Assembly: GCA_937885465.1 (NCBI GenBank)
Contig: CAKZZM010000102.1
Span: 1 to 42,557 of the forward strand
Source of the DNA: an uncultured Bacteroidales bacterium
Lineage (GTDB): Bacteria; Bacteroidota; Bacteroidia; Bacteroidales; Paludibacteraceae
Length of the DNA: 42,557 nucleotides
Direction of reading: 5' to 3'
Shown here: in pieces, positions 1-7,953 of the stretch
How positions within the stretch are numbered: position 1 is the stretch's first letter
Layout of the letters: the number at the start of each line of letters is the position of its first letter
The notes under the pieces: generated by a model
Database searches by the model: none
What the model was told of the DNA's origin: nothing
The model's input: only the letters and a program-made list of their open reading frames with translations
Position numbers and translations under genes: made by a program

Positions 1-128
1 AAATTACTGCTTTGTGAAATGGCGGTGAGACTTTTCTACAGTTTAGTGCAGTTTAGTGCAGGATAAAGTAGGATAATGCAGTTTAGTGCAGGTTGTGCGG
101 GTTGTGAGGGTGTGGATTGGGGCATAAA
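1..128. repeat. Long direct repeat, left copy (cut by window edge)
   Basis: This stretch matches 5258-5376 in the same orientation with about five substitutions and one 9-bp indel near its right end. Inside are short units related to GTTTAGTGCA, repeated several times. The left end is set only by the window border, so the repeat may be longer. It lies directly beyond the terminator of the DUF262 operon. Confidence 0.9.
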
Positions 129-156
129 AAAGCGACACTTTGCGGGTGTCGCTTGA
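128..156 (-). terminator. Rho-independent terminator of the DUF262 operon
   Basis: A perfect 9-bp stem (AAGCGACAC at 130-138 with GTGTCGCTT at 146-154) is followed on the minus strand by a run of six T. It lies about 65 bp past the stop of the DUF262 gene, so it should end that transcript. Confidence 0.85.
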
Positions 157-220
157 TTGCGAAAACAATCTTAAAAACTTGCAAAAACAGATGGTGCAAC
201 TACATAGAGAGTCAATGCTG

Positions 221-1921
221 TTATATACTATCTAATGACCATACGTCTTTAGCTGCATGGATGATTTTGTCTCTACGGCGTTTGATGGCGTCGCTATCCC
301 AAACGGGGCATGCGGTATCAGAAACAAATGAGACAATCTCCTTTTGTTGATTGAGCAGGTTATCTTTGCCATAAGAAGCAAGTTTTTCCGTAAAGGGTTT
401 GTTTCCGATACTGCTATTGTGGCTCTGCGATATAAGCATTAAATTACCGACTGAGTTAAGCCACTCACCGGAAACTATTCCATTTCCGCCTTCATATTCT
501 CCATAACCATTGGCTACAGGGTTTCCGTCTGTCGGTGTTTGCGGAGCGATATGTTCGATACTTTCGTTTCGAATAAGGTCTGCAAATGTTACCTTATGCG
601 GCATCGGATGGTTCTCGTTGCAAAGATACAACTCGTATTTCCAAAGCAGGTAGTTATCCACGCGGTTTTGATAAAACCATCCGTTGCCGATGATACGATG
701 CATTTCCCTGTCGCTCCAATACCCCCACCAGCCGTTGGTTTTCAGTAGCCAAACCATTTCATTGATGCCTTTGTCCATATCGTTTTCTTTTGTCAGATAG
801 TGATTCAGGCGGCTTTCTACATCGGCTCTGCCGCCGCGAAGCAGCGAACGGAACGTGATGTTCTCCAAGAAATGGGCTAAACGGTTGAAAGTCTGTTCGG
901 ATATTTGCAGTCGGTCTGCCTTGATGAAGAAGGGATATGACAGAGCCATATTATTGAGGTAATGGAGATCTTTGACATAGTTATTATCACTATTCTCGAT
1001 TTTCTCTACTGTTTGAAACGCCATTTGCAGTCCTAAAACAAACTCTTTTATATATTGCAGCTTATCTTCGGCTTTCAATACCTCTTTTTTCATGCTGCTG
1101 ATAGTGTCATCTGCAAAATATCCTTTGCGCGAACGCCAATAGAAATTGAGCACATCGTCTTCCTTGACATGGATACGCACAATTTTTGCATAAATCTGCG
1201 AGAAACAATTCTCCAAATATCTCACAAATGCTTCAGATTCTTCTTCGTGGGACGAACAGAGGTAGATTTGCAACATTAGGAAAGACTTAACTATTTCAAG
1301 GTTGGAGAGCGGTTTCCCGCGGTCGTTTTGGAAAGCGAATATTTGTGCAGCCTGTACTTTGCCATCAACTATAAAATGTGTGATGTTTGCTTCTTCTACA
1401 AGATGATACCAGCGAATAAGTTCTTCGGTTGTCGTCTCCGTAAAAGTTGTATCAAAGATTTCTTTGGCTTGTCTGATCCGTTCTTGTGAGCGTGTGGCAG
1501 GTGTGCTTACAATGTCTATTCGGTCGATTATCTCATCAATGAAAAAGTTGTTGTCATCATCAACTGTTTCCAGTTTCTGTGTCTTCTTACGCAGGTCTTT
1601 GATGTAATAATCTTGGATGTCTTCCAAGTCTATGTTAACATCTTTTCTGCCTTTTAGGGCGTTGTACAGGCTACTGAAAAAGATAACACAAGTAGTGAGG
1701 CGCTGTTGTCCGTCAATGAGCAGCAGGGTGCTTTCATCGGCTGATTTCTCAAAGAGGAAATGACCGAGATAGTATTGTCCACTTGCCTGACGAAGGTCGT
1801 CAAGGAACTGATTGATTTGTTTCTTGCCCCAACTATATGAGCGTTGGTAGGCAGGAATCTTAAAGCGGATATTCCTCGTCGAAAATAAGGTCTTGATATT
1901 AGTTACTTCCATAATGAACAT
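221..1921 (-). CDS. DUF262 / DUF1524 protein (GmrSD-like nuclease)
   Basis: The 566-residue protein has the ParB-like DUF262 fold at the N-terminus: IPAYQRSYSW at 22-31, DGQQRLTT at 70-77 and NDRGKPLS around 199-206. The C-terminus carries the HNH-like DUF1524 signature IEHIAPQ at 455-461, followed by LNSVGNLMLI and the conserved N..IGNKPF around 501-510. GmrS and GmrD together form a type IV, NTP-dependent enzyme that cuts modified (glucosylated hydroxymethylcytosine) DNA; here both halves are in one chain, as in many homologues. It is the last gene of a four-gene operon, starting 3 bp after the repeat protein's stop. ATG at 1912 is an alternative start. Substrate and activity are inferred from the family. 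Confidence 0.9.
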   Translation of the reverse strand: MFIMEVTNIKTLFSTRNIRFKIPAYQRSYSWGKKQINQFLDDLRQASGQYYLGHFLFEKSADESTLLLIDGQQRLTTCVIFFSSLYNALKGRKDVNIDLEDIQDYYIKDLRKKTQKLETVDDDNNFFIDEIIDRIDIVSTPATRSQERIRQAKEIFDTTFTETTTEELIRWYHLVEEANITHFIVDGKVQAAQIFAFQNDRGKPLSNLEIVKSFLMLQIYLCSSHEEESEAFVRYLENCFSQIYAKIVRIHVKEDDVLNFYWRSRKGYFADDTISSMKKEVLKAEDKLQYIKEFVLGLQMAFQTVEKIENSDNNYVKDLHYLNNMALSYPFFIKADRLQISEQTFNRLAHFLENITFRSLLRGGRADVESRLNHYLTKENDMDKGINEMVWLLKTNGWWGYWSDREMHRIIGNGWFYQNRVDNYLLWKYELYLCNENHPMPHKVTFADLIRNESIEHIAPQTPTDGNPVANGYGEYEGGNGIVSGEWLNSVGNLMLISQSHNSSIGNKPFTEKLASYGKDNLLNQQKEIVSFVSDTACPVWDSDAIKRRRDKIIHAAKDVWSLDSI

Positions 1922-1924
1922 AGT

Positions 1925-2230
1925 TTATTCCCAACGATGACTAATTTCTTTGAGGCGACAATCGTATGTGTATATCATGCGGTTACGACTGAAGTTGATA
2001 GAGTTGCCGGCTGCACTGCGAAAAGAGCCTAAACTTGATTCCCAGTTATGTGCTATCTCTTTGAGTCGCTCGTCATATACATAGAACATCTTATTGCGAT
2101 AGAACACCACAAAAGTACCTGTAAAACCCATAAGTGTTCCTAATGAACTATCCCAGTTGTGGGTGATTTCTCTACCTTGTTCGTTTAGGACATAGAACAT
2201 TTTGTTTTTGTAAATTACATCTGAAATCAT
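1925..2230 (-). CDS. Small protein of three tandem ~35-residue repeats
   Basis: About 101 residues, made almost entirely of three copies of a unit with consensus NKMFYVYDERLKEIAHNW followed by ESSLG. The third copy is shortened and ends at HRWE. The alternating aromatic/polar pattern suggests beta strands, as in WG- or propeller-like repeats. ATG at 2230 was chosen; an in-frame GTG at 2242 is possible. There is no signal peptide and no membrane segment. It sits between the membrane protein and the DUF262 gene with gaps of 34 and 3 bp, so it is probably co-translated with them. I do not recognise a named family; a ligand-sensing or partner-binding role would be speculation. Confidence 0.7.
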   Translation of the reverse strand: MISDVIYKNKMFYVLNEQGREITHNWDSSLGTLMGFTGTFVVFYRNKMFYVYDERLKEIAHNWESSLGSFRSAAGNSINFSRNRMIYTYDCRLKEISHRWE

Positions 2231-2264
2231 AATTGTATGCACTGATCGGTATCGTGCGCACCTT

Positions 2265-3335
2265 TTAGTTTAACGGAAATTTTTTATCACGATAGTTCTT
2301 TATATCGTTGAGCAATTCTATCATTGTTTGGGCAATCTCGTCATTTGATACGCCAAAATCGAATTTCTTATAAGTCAGCCTGCAAGGTTCATTAGATGGG
2401 TAGGGTTTGAGTTCTTTGTCGGGCCAAATCTCTTTTGCTATTTTCTGTATTCCTTCTAAATCCCATGTACGCAAGAATATAGTGATACGATAGATTTTCT
2501 TATCGGCATTCGGGAAAAGATCAATTGCAATTTGATTTTTTGAATTTATATAACTATTTGTGGTTGAATCTATGTCGGTATAGTACTCGTGAACAAGGGT
2601 TGTGCGAGCCCAGATCCATTGTTTAGAACCGTTACCGGGAATCATCGCTTTTAGCAGTTTTGCTCTGTCTGTCAGGTTAAGATGAGATTTGTCTTTATAC
2701 ATATTTATTACTGCTTGACGCTGTACAGCATCTTGATTTTGGATTTTCTCCTTTGCTATGAGAATGGTTTTGAAATATTCAATTGTGCTGTTACGAGAAT
2801 CATCATCTATGTCATTATCTTTACCATATAACTCTTTATAGAAAATGTCAGCTATTGCAAACAGTTCGTTGAGCATTTCACCTGTTTGGTTATCTTTTGT
2901 TTTAATTCCGGTAATGATTTCACTTACTTGCTCGCTGATTTTGTTGATAGAGTCGGGGGATGTATGCATTGCTATTTGGGCTACCTGAAACTCCAGCATG
3001 ATTTCCTCTTCTTTAGAGATTTCCATATCACTGACAACTTGACATAGTTTTTGCAGAAACTCATTGTATATGCGTAGTTTCTCCTCAAAGATTTTGGCGT
3101 TTCGCTCTTTCTTTTCCTCATTGGATGTTTGTCCCAACAGCAGGAACATGGTGATGATTGCTGTAACAACTGCCCCTGCTAATGCGGAGAAGATTTGAGC
3201 AGAAACACCTTCTCCCGGCCATGCGCCGGATAAAGTCGCAACAAGGATAAATACGACAAGTAGCAATAGGCTACCTGATAACAAAGAGATTAACAAAACA
3301 TTCCCCTTGAATAAATTTGACTTTCTTTTTTCCAT
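2265..3335 (-). CDS. Two-TM membrane protein with long cytoplasmic helical domain
   Basis: 356 residues. Two hydrophobic segments lie near residues 12-35 and 45-68, separated by a short polar loop containing WPGEG. A charged, probably coiled-coil stretch follows (EEKKERNAKIFEEKLRIYNE), then about 260 mostly helical, soluble residues. No catalytic motif is visible. The layout of two N-terminal helices and a large cytoplasmic domain is common among membrane components of phage-defence operons, where such proteins often act as effector or anchor; that parallel is inference. The start is 12 bp after the exonuclease stop. It could also be an unrelated sensor protein. Confidence 0.75.
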   Translation of the reverse strand: MEKRKSNLFKGNVLLISLLSGSLLLLVVFILVATLSGAWPGEGVSAQIFSALAGAVVTAIITMFLLLGQTSNEEKKERNAKIFEEKLRIYNEFLQKLCQVVSDMEISKEEEIMLEFQVAQIAMHTSPDSINKISEQVSEIITGIKTKDNQTGEMLNELFAIADIFYKELYGKDNDIDDDSRNSTIEYFKTILIAKEKIQNQDAVQRQAVINMYKDKSHLNLTDRAKLLKAMIPGNGSKQWIWARTTLVHEYYTDIDSTTNSYINSKNQIAIDLFPNADKKIYRITIFLRTWDLEGIQKIAKEIWPDKELKPYPSNEPCRLTYKKFDFGVSNDEIAQTMIELLNDIKNYRDKKFPLN

Positions 3336-3347
3336 ATTTATAAGTTT

Positions 3348-3869
3348 TTATAAGATTTCTCTCGCAATCCACGCACATGCTTCGGCGTCTGCAAGTGCAT
3401 TATGGTGGTTTGTTAGATTATAACCACAAGCAGCGGAAACAGTGTGCAGTTGGTGATTCTCCAATGAATTGCCGAAATACCGGCGAGAGGCACAGAGTGT
3501 GTCGCAGAAATTATATTCAGGATAAGCGATTTCATATTCTGAAAATACTGCACGCAGGCAACCCTCATCGAAACGCGCATTATGCGCCACAAAAGGCACT
3601 TCTCCCTCTTCTATATATGGGAAATACGCATGTATCTTTGCTTGCAGTTTTATCCACACTTCCGGAAATTGGTCTGCATCATCCGTATCGGAATAATTCA
3701 AACCATGCACTTCTTGACAGAACCATGCGTAATAATTAGGCATAGGTCTGATAAGCGAGTAAAAAGAATCAACTATCTCTCCATTTTTAACTATTATTAC
3801 CCCCACTGAACAAACGCTGCTGCGCTTGCCATTGGCGGTTTCAAAGTCTATTGCAACAAAATTCTGCAT
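3348..3869 (-). CDS. DnaQ-like DEDDh 3'-5' exonuclease
   Basis: 173 residues covering one exonuclease domain. Motif ExoI is AIDFET (D8, E10). ExoII is VAHNARFDEG (D101). ExoIII is HHNALADAEA (H156, D161), which makes it a DEDDh enzyme with all four acidic residues and the histidine present. The family includes the proofreading subunit of DNA polymerase III and many stand-alone nucleases that use two metal ions to remove 3' nucleotides. It is the first gene of the operon ending in the DUF262 protein, so a role in degrading DNA or RNA in defence is plausible but not shown. It has no BRCT or helicase domain. Confidence 0.9.
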   Translation of the reverse strand: MQNFVAIDFETANGKRSSVCSVGVIIVKNGEIVDSFYSLIRPMPNYYAWFCQEVHGLNYSDTDDADQFPEVWIKLQAKIHAYFPYIEEGEVPFVAHNARFDEGCLRAVFSEYEIAYPEYNFCDTLCASRRYFGNSLENHQLHTVSAACGYNLTNHHNALADAEACAWIAREIL

Positions 3870-4156
3870 ACTATTATTTTATTGTCCTATTATTCTATCA
3901 AAAAGTGTGAACATTCCGCTTTGATAAATCTATATTGGGTAATTCGGGCTTCGACTCCCATAGCATCCAATATGCGCAGAAATGCTCACACTCACGTGTG
4001 AACACTTGCAATATCTCGGAATGCTATTACAATTTGTCGAAGATTGAATTACACCTTAATAAAGCAAATGCTTATTTATGTATGTTGCCTTTTAATCGTT
4101 TTTTATCATAGGCGGTGTGGTTGTTAGTTGTTATTTTCAAAATAAATAACGCAATA
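3870..4156. promoter_or_regulatory. Intergenic region with direct repeats and dyads upstream of the exonuclease operon
   Basis: No gene is evident. GTGTGAACA occurs twice in the same orientation (3905-3913 and 3996-4004). The second copy overlaps a dyad (TCACAC 3986-3991 / GTGTGA 3996-4001). ATATTGG (3932-3938) pairs with CCAATAT (3967-3973), and CATTCCG (3912) with CGGAATG (4017). No clear TAnnTTTG promoter is present. These may be binding sites controlling the operon that starts at 3869. Confidence 0.4.
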
Positions 4157-4471
4157 TTATGCAAACTCATATTGCAAGATAGGCACATTCAGCGCGTTCT
4201 CTAATTTGCAAATGGTTTCTAAAGAAAGGTTCTCCTCGCCTTTAAGCAGGCGAGATACATACTGCGGAGAACAGCCCATGCGGGTTGCGACATCCGCTCT
4301 TGTAAGATCTTGACGTTTCATAGCAAGTGCCGTTTTTACAGCAATCTTGCGAGAATAGGACAACCAGCCCGCTGCTTTTGCACGGCGAGTAGCTTCTTCT
4401 TGTTCGCGCCACGTAGATGGTGTGGGCGATTGATAACGGCTCAAACGAGCGATTGCTTCTTGTTGTGTCAT
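4157..4471 (-). CDS. XRE-type HTH protein, probable antitoxin
   Basis: 104 residues. The C-terminal half is a classic helix-turn-helix of the Cro/C1 (XRE) type: LTRADVATRMGCSPQYVSRL, then LKGEENLSLETICKLENAL. The N-terminal half is helical and charged (STWREQEEATRRAKAAGW). The start codon overlaps the stop of the upstream gene by 4 bp (ATGA), which indicates translational coupling. HTH proteins coupled downstream of a small partner are typical of HigBA-like toxin-antitoxin pairs, where the HTH protein neutralises the toxin and represses the operon. That role is inferred from family and layout. Confidence 0.85.
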   Translation of the reverse strand: MTQQEAIARLSRYQSPTPSTWREQEEATRRAKAAGWLSYSRKIAVKTALAMKRQDLTRADVATRMGCSPQYVSRLLKGEENLSLETICKLENALNVPILQYEFA

Positions 4472-5010
4472 GGCTCTACCTCCTGTTGATAATCAGTGAA
4501 ACTATCATCATCGAAAATCTTCTCACTAATGAGGAAATTCCGAACTTTCTCCATATTTTCCAATTCCATCAATGTATGTTGGCGTTCTTGCATCGTGTGC
4601 GTCAATTTGATAGCACCTCCTGTAATGATATAGATACCGGCATTCAGTTTGATAGCATACAAGCGTAACCAACTGCGGCGATGCGGACGACCTTTCTCCT
4701 TACCAAGAATCATCTCCCGTGTGCGGTTATTATCCAACGGACGGAAGAAACGGTCGAGGTCGGCATCGGGTGATATATCCATAATGATGCATGCCAATTC
4801 GTCGCGGTCATCCATCGTTTGATAGATGGCATCCTCTATGTCAGTCACCTTGAAATAGGATATAAGATCCTCCAAGTTCTGCATGAAGAAATCCGCAAGC
4901 CACTCGGCATCTTGCCATTGTGCCATCACTTTCTGTAGCGCATTGACATTTTCTCCCTTGTATCGTACCGCCCAAAGGCGACCATCTTCAATTATCTTAT
5001 CAAATGTCAT
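4468..5010 (-). CDS. Putative toxin partner of the HTH protein
   Basis: 180 residues, no signal peptide. Notable segments are DISPDADLDRFFRPLDNN near the middle and, in the second half, WLRLYAIKLNAGIYIITGG followed by AIKLTHTMQER. The latter is the conserved core of a protein often found beside an XRE protein in Bacteroides. The LRLYAIKL...YIITGGAIKLT pattern resembles the beta-sheet core of RelE/HigB proteins, but the protein is longer than typical RelE. The gene precedes and overlaps the HTH gene by 4 bp, and the promoter upstream (5036-5066) serves both. The toxin function is inferred from context, not from a visible active site. Confidence 0.7.
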   Translation of the reverse strand: MTFDKIIEDGRLWAVRYKGENVNALQKVMAQWQDAEWLADFFMQNLEDLISYFKVTDIEDAIYQTMDDRDELACIIMDISPDADLDRFFRPLDNNRTREMILGKEKGRPHRRSWLRLYAIKLNAGIYIITGGAIKLTHTMQERQHTLMELENMEKVRNFLISEKIFDDDSFTDYQQEVEP

Positions 5011-5035
5011 AGTCTATGATTTTCTGAATCTGCCG

Positions 5036-5066
5036 CAAAGATACAACTTATTTTTGATATGTGCAA
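5036..5066 (-). promoter_or_regulatory. Promoter of the toxin/HTH pair
   Basis: On the minus strand the -7 box TATCTTTG (5036-5043) is preceded by TTG (5064-5066) with a 20-bp spacer, matching the Bacteroidota consensus. It lies about 26 bp upstream of the ATG at 5010. Confidence 0.75.
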
Positions 5067-5257
5067 CTTTTAAGTTTCTTTTTTGCAAGAAAAATGCATT
5101 TTGCAAGTAAAAGTGGAGATTTGAGGGAAGGCGCGATTAGGAATTGTAGGGTGGAGGTACATACTGAAAAGATGCGATTACAAAATGTGCAAGACTGAGG
5201 ATAAGTTGCGAGACGCCCTGCATGCCGATTATAGCCGCGTTTCCGAAAGACGATGCA

Positions 5258-5376
5258 AAATTACTGCTTTGTGGAATGGCGGTGAGATTTTTCTACAGTT
5301 TAGTGCAGTTTAATGCAGGATAAAGCAGGATAATGCAGTTTAGTGCAGGTTGTGCGGGTTGGGATTGGGGCATAAA
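5258..5376. repeat. Long direct repeat, right copy
   Basis: Second copy of the repeat at 1-128, same orientation, lacking 9 bp near its right end. The segment between the copies (about 5.1 kb) holds the DUF262 operon and the toxin/HTH pair. Like the first copy it lies just beyond a terminator, here that of the methyltransferase gene. The stretch 5111-5257 before it holds nothing I recognise. Confidence 0.9.
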
Positions 5377-5410
5377 GAAAGCACCTCGTTTGGTGGAGCG
5401 AGGTGCTTTT
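5377..5410 (-). terminator. Rho-independent terminator of the restriction-modification operon
   Basis: An 11-bp stem (AAAGCACCTCG at 5378-5388 with CGAGGTGCTTT at 5399-5409) is followed on the minus strand by a T-rich tail. It lies 30 bp past the methyltransferase stop. Its stem sequence differs completely from that of the terminator at 128-156, although the flanking repeat is shared. Confidence 0.85.
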
Positions 5411-5438
5411 GAGAATAAATACTCTCTTATTGTAACGA

Positions 5439-6959
5439 TTAAGATATATAGGATTTTATTTGCATAGCCATGTGGTATGCGAGATTGACAGGCACAGCAT
5501 TACCTATCATTTTATAGCCATAATCCACATCAGTATAGAGGAATTTATAATCATCAGGGAAAGATTGTACACGCGCCACTTCTCGCACCGTCATACGGCG
5601 ATAGAGACTTTCTTGCCCGGGGACGAAAATACGCTTATTCTGCCCGACTAACAGCATCTTAGGTGCTTGTGGGTGTAGTTGGCATTGACGACCGCTTGCT
5701 TGCACTGTGAAGCCCGGTTCGTCCCAGCTACGCACCCTATTTCGTGACATAAAGATGGGCGAATACTCACCGATATAATACTCATGGTTGGGAACAGCAC
5801 AGGCTTCTCCATTAGTCTTATTTTTCGGCAATGCAGGAATGGCACAGTCTTTCAAGTCCCAAATAGCCTCTCGCAATGTTGGCTTGTGGTCTAATGGTTT
5901 GGGATAATCAAAAGTTTCTATTCCTAAATCTTTACGGAAGCCGACAAAGAAAACTCGGTCTCGGTCTTCAGGAACATCAAAATCATTTGCATTTAACATT
6001 TCCAAAAACACATTATATCCAGCCTCCTTAAATAGCGAAATGAAGCCATGCACGGCATCTGCGTTTCGGTTCGCCAAGATACCTGAAACATTCTCGGCAA
6101 GAAAGAATTTAGGCTTAACTTCTTTCAAGATACGAATATAGTCATAAAAGAGTTTGCCTCTATCATCCTCTATCCCCCTTAATGTACCTGCTTCAGACCA
6201 AGACTGACAAGGAGGTCCACCGATAATGCCATCTACTCCTTTGGGAAACTCTTTTGCGTCAATAGAGCGAATATCTCCTTCAAATAATTTCACATCGGGA
6301 AAATTAGCCCTATAGGTAGGGCATATATTTTTGTCGTACTCGTTTGCGACAACGGTCTGATAACCTGCATTATGGAATCCTCTATCTAATCCACCTGCAC
6401 CGCTAAATAAACTAATGAGGCGTAACTTTTCTTCAGGAAAACTTAAAGAAATCTGCTTGCTATCTTTTCGCATACTATTTAATTTGCTCATTGCGGTATC
6501 AGTGAAAGAATACCATATTTCGAGGTTATGACCTCTATAATCAGGAAATAATTGTTTTTCAAACCTAAATTCAAATACAAGTCGCAATCTTTCGTCATTA
6601 CTATCAGGAAAGATGTCCTTCTTAGTCCCGACATGTATTTTCTCTATTCTATACAAATCCCGAATACCTTTTCCTTTGATGTAGGGAACAAAATATTCCA
6701 GATTTTTGAGATTAACAGTATTCGGAAATTTTGGACGGGTGTAGTATCTAACTGCTTTTTGTTCAATAAAAGGGGTTTCATTTTCGGGTTTGACAAGTGC
6801 CACTAACACACTTTCATCCCTTGGCTCATTTTGGGTAGGTTCACTCAACCACTCCTGCAATTTCTGACGCGGGATTATACCATCAGGGTACTGCCGACGA
6901 AATTCCTCAAAGTCCATTTCGCCAATATCTGGGATAATATGATTCTTATTTCGTGGCAT
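5439..6959 (-). CDS. DNA (cytosine-5)-methyltransferase, HaeIII-like, with N-terminal extension
   Basis: 506 residues. The catalytic domain starts near residue 180: FSGAGG 185-190 (AdoMet), GGPPC with catalytic C251, AENV 289-292, PEDRDRVFFVGFR, a target-recognition region with SRNRVRSWDEP and VQASGRQCQLHPQAP, and a C-terminal GYKMIGNAVPVNLAY. From memory this closely matches M.HaeIII, which methylates the inner C of GGCC; GGCC specificity is therefore predicted, not proven. M.HaeIII starts almost at the FSGAGG motif, while this protein has about 178 extra N-terminal residues. ATG at 6959 is preferred over a TTG at 6974. It lies 15 bp downstream of the restriction gene. Confidence 0.93.
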   Translation of the reverse strand: MPRNKNHIIPDIGEMDFEEFRRQYPDGIIPRQKLQEWLSEPTQNEPRDESVLVALVKPENETPFIEQKAVRYYTRPKFPNTVNLKNLEYFVPYIKGKGIRDLYRIEKIHVGTKKDIFPDSNDERLRLVFEFRFEKQLFPDYRGHNLEIWYSFTDTAMSKLNSMRKDSKQISLSFPEEKLRLISLFSGAGGLDRGFHNAGYQTVVANEYDKNICPTYRANFPDVKLFEGDIRSIDAKEFPKGVDGIIGGPPCQSWSEAGTLRGIEDDRGKLFYDYIRILKEVKPKFFLAENVSGILANRNADAVHGFISLFKEAGYNVFLEMLNANDFDVPEDRDRVFFVGFRKDLGIETFDYPKPLDHKPTLREAIWDLKDCAIPALPKNKTNGEACAVPNHEYYIGEYSPIFMSRNRVRSWDEPGFTVQASGRQCQLHPQAPKMLLVGQNKRIFVPGQESLYRRMTVREVARVQSFPDDYKFLYTDVDYGYKMIGNAVPVNLAYHMAMQIKSYIS

Positions 6960-6974
6960 TAAAATCAATTTCAA

Positions 6975-7928
6975 TTATCTCCAAATGCAGTTGATTGTAA
7001 CAATAGATGTTGGTACTCCTGTTAGTTGAATATCGAATTTCAGCGAGGGAGTGGCATACGTTTCTGCATTATGAATACGGAACGAGAAAGACCATCCGCC
7101 ATCAAAGATTAACTCCACAGTATTATTACGTCTCGGTACGAAACCAATACTTACAATGCGAGTTGGCAACGTTGAAATCGGAACAAGTATAGTCGGACGT
7201 GTTTTACCTGCTGATTTATTCAAAGTTCCGTGCGTGTTGTATGCCTGCATTTCTGTAAGTTTTCGCTTATCTACACTGATGACTTTATAGAAATCGTACT
7301 TACTGAGCAGATATTCAACCATTTTGCGCGGAATATCTTGATGTTTCTTGTATTGCGCCTTAAGTTCGTTCATAAAAGCATTTAGGATTGGCACATATAT
7401 ATCGCTCTCCTTGTGTGGTAGTTCGTTGAATTTCTTGCCACGTTCTTTTTGTTTTGATAGATAGTTAAATACAGGTTCAATTTCTCTCCAATAAGAATTA
7501 GAACAAGCGTAACCGAACCACTTTTCACCAAAATCTATTGTCGGACTTAAACGGCTATGTTTTACGGCAAAGTGATTGTGCTTAATACTCAATCCAATCT
7601 CCCACCTCAATGCCTTGCGAGCCACTATAATATCACGGACATCACCTTTCTCGCCTTCCTCATCCTGCTGTATGTATAAGTCGAGAAATTCGCCATCATT
7701 TTCTATAATACGCGGTTCGCACTCAAACAAAGCAGGAATCATTGCCTTGGCACTGATGCGATATGTTTTCTTCTCTGTGGCAGTGAGGGTTGCGTATGCT
7801 CTTTTGGCTGCCTCAAGACTGGAATTGGCGATAATGCGGACGGGGCGATATTTGCCTATCTCGTCGTAGAGTTCATAAAGACAGGCGTACTCATAGCCGC
7901 GTCCTTGGTTGTTACTTAGTTTGCTCAT
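6975..7928 (-). CDS. Type II restriction endonuclease, HaeIII-like
   Basis: 317 residues, close to the 318 I recall for R.HaeIII. The N-terminus (NNQGRGYEYACLYELYDEI) and the central segment GDVRDIIVARKALRWEIGLS followed by IKHNHFAVKHSRLSP fit that family. D99, E110 and K116 could form a PD-(D/E)XK-type site. The partner methyltransferase directly downstream is clearly HaeIII-like, so the pair should cut and protect GGCC. The restriction gene is transcribed first, without a separate controller gene. Its promoter is at 8031-8062 and its leader contains a perfect 30-bp palindrome. The reading frame is intact, so activity is plausible. Confidence 0.82.
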   Translation of the reverse strand: MSKLSNNQGRGYEYACLYELYDEIGKYRPVRIIANSSLEAAKRAYATLTATEKKTYRISAKAMIPALFECEPRIIENDGEFLDLYIQQDEEGEKGDVRDIIVARKALRWEIGLSIKHNHFAVKHSRLSPTIDFGEKWFGYACSNSYWREIEPVFNYLSKQKERGKKFNELPHKESDIYVPILNAFMNELKAQYKKHQDIPRKMVEYLLSKYDFYKVISVDKRKLTEMQAYNTHGTLNKSAGKTRPTILVPISTLPTRIVSIGFVPRRNNTVELIFDGGWSFSFRIHNAETYATPSLKFDIQLTGVPTSIVTINCIWR

Positions 7929-7953
7929 AATGTGTAGGATACTTTTCTCTTTC

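Noticed and set aside
3930..3975. tRNA-like T-arm (GGGCTTCGACTCCC) in the gap upstream of the exonuclease operon
   Set aside because: The T-stem pairs poorly and no acceptor, D or anticodon arms can be laid out around it. At most it is a remnant or chance hairpin.
6975..7928. Phage or helicase-type protein instead of a restriction enzyme
   Set aside because: No P-loop or helicase motif is present. Length, the WEIGLSIKHNH segment and direct adjacency to a HaeIII-like methyltransferase favour the endonuclease.
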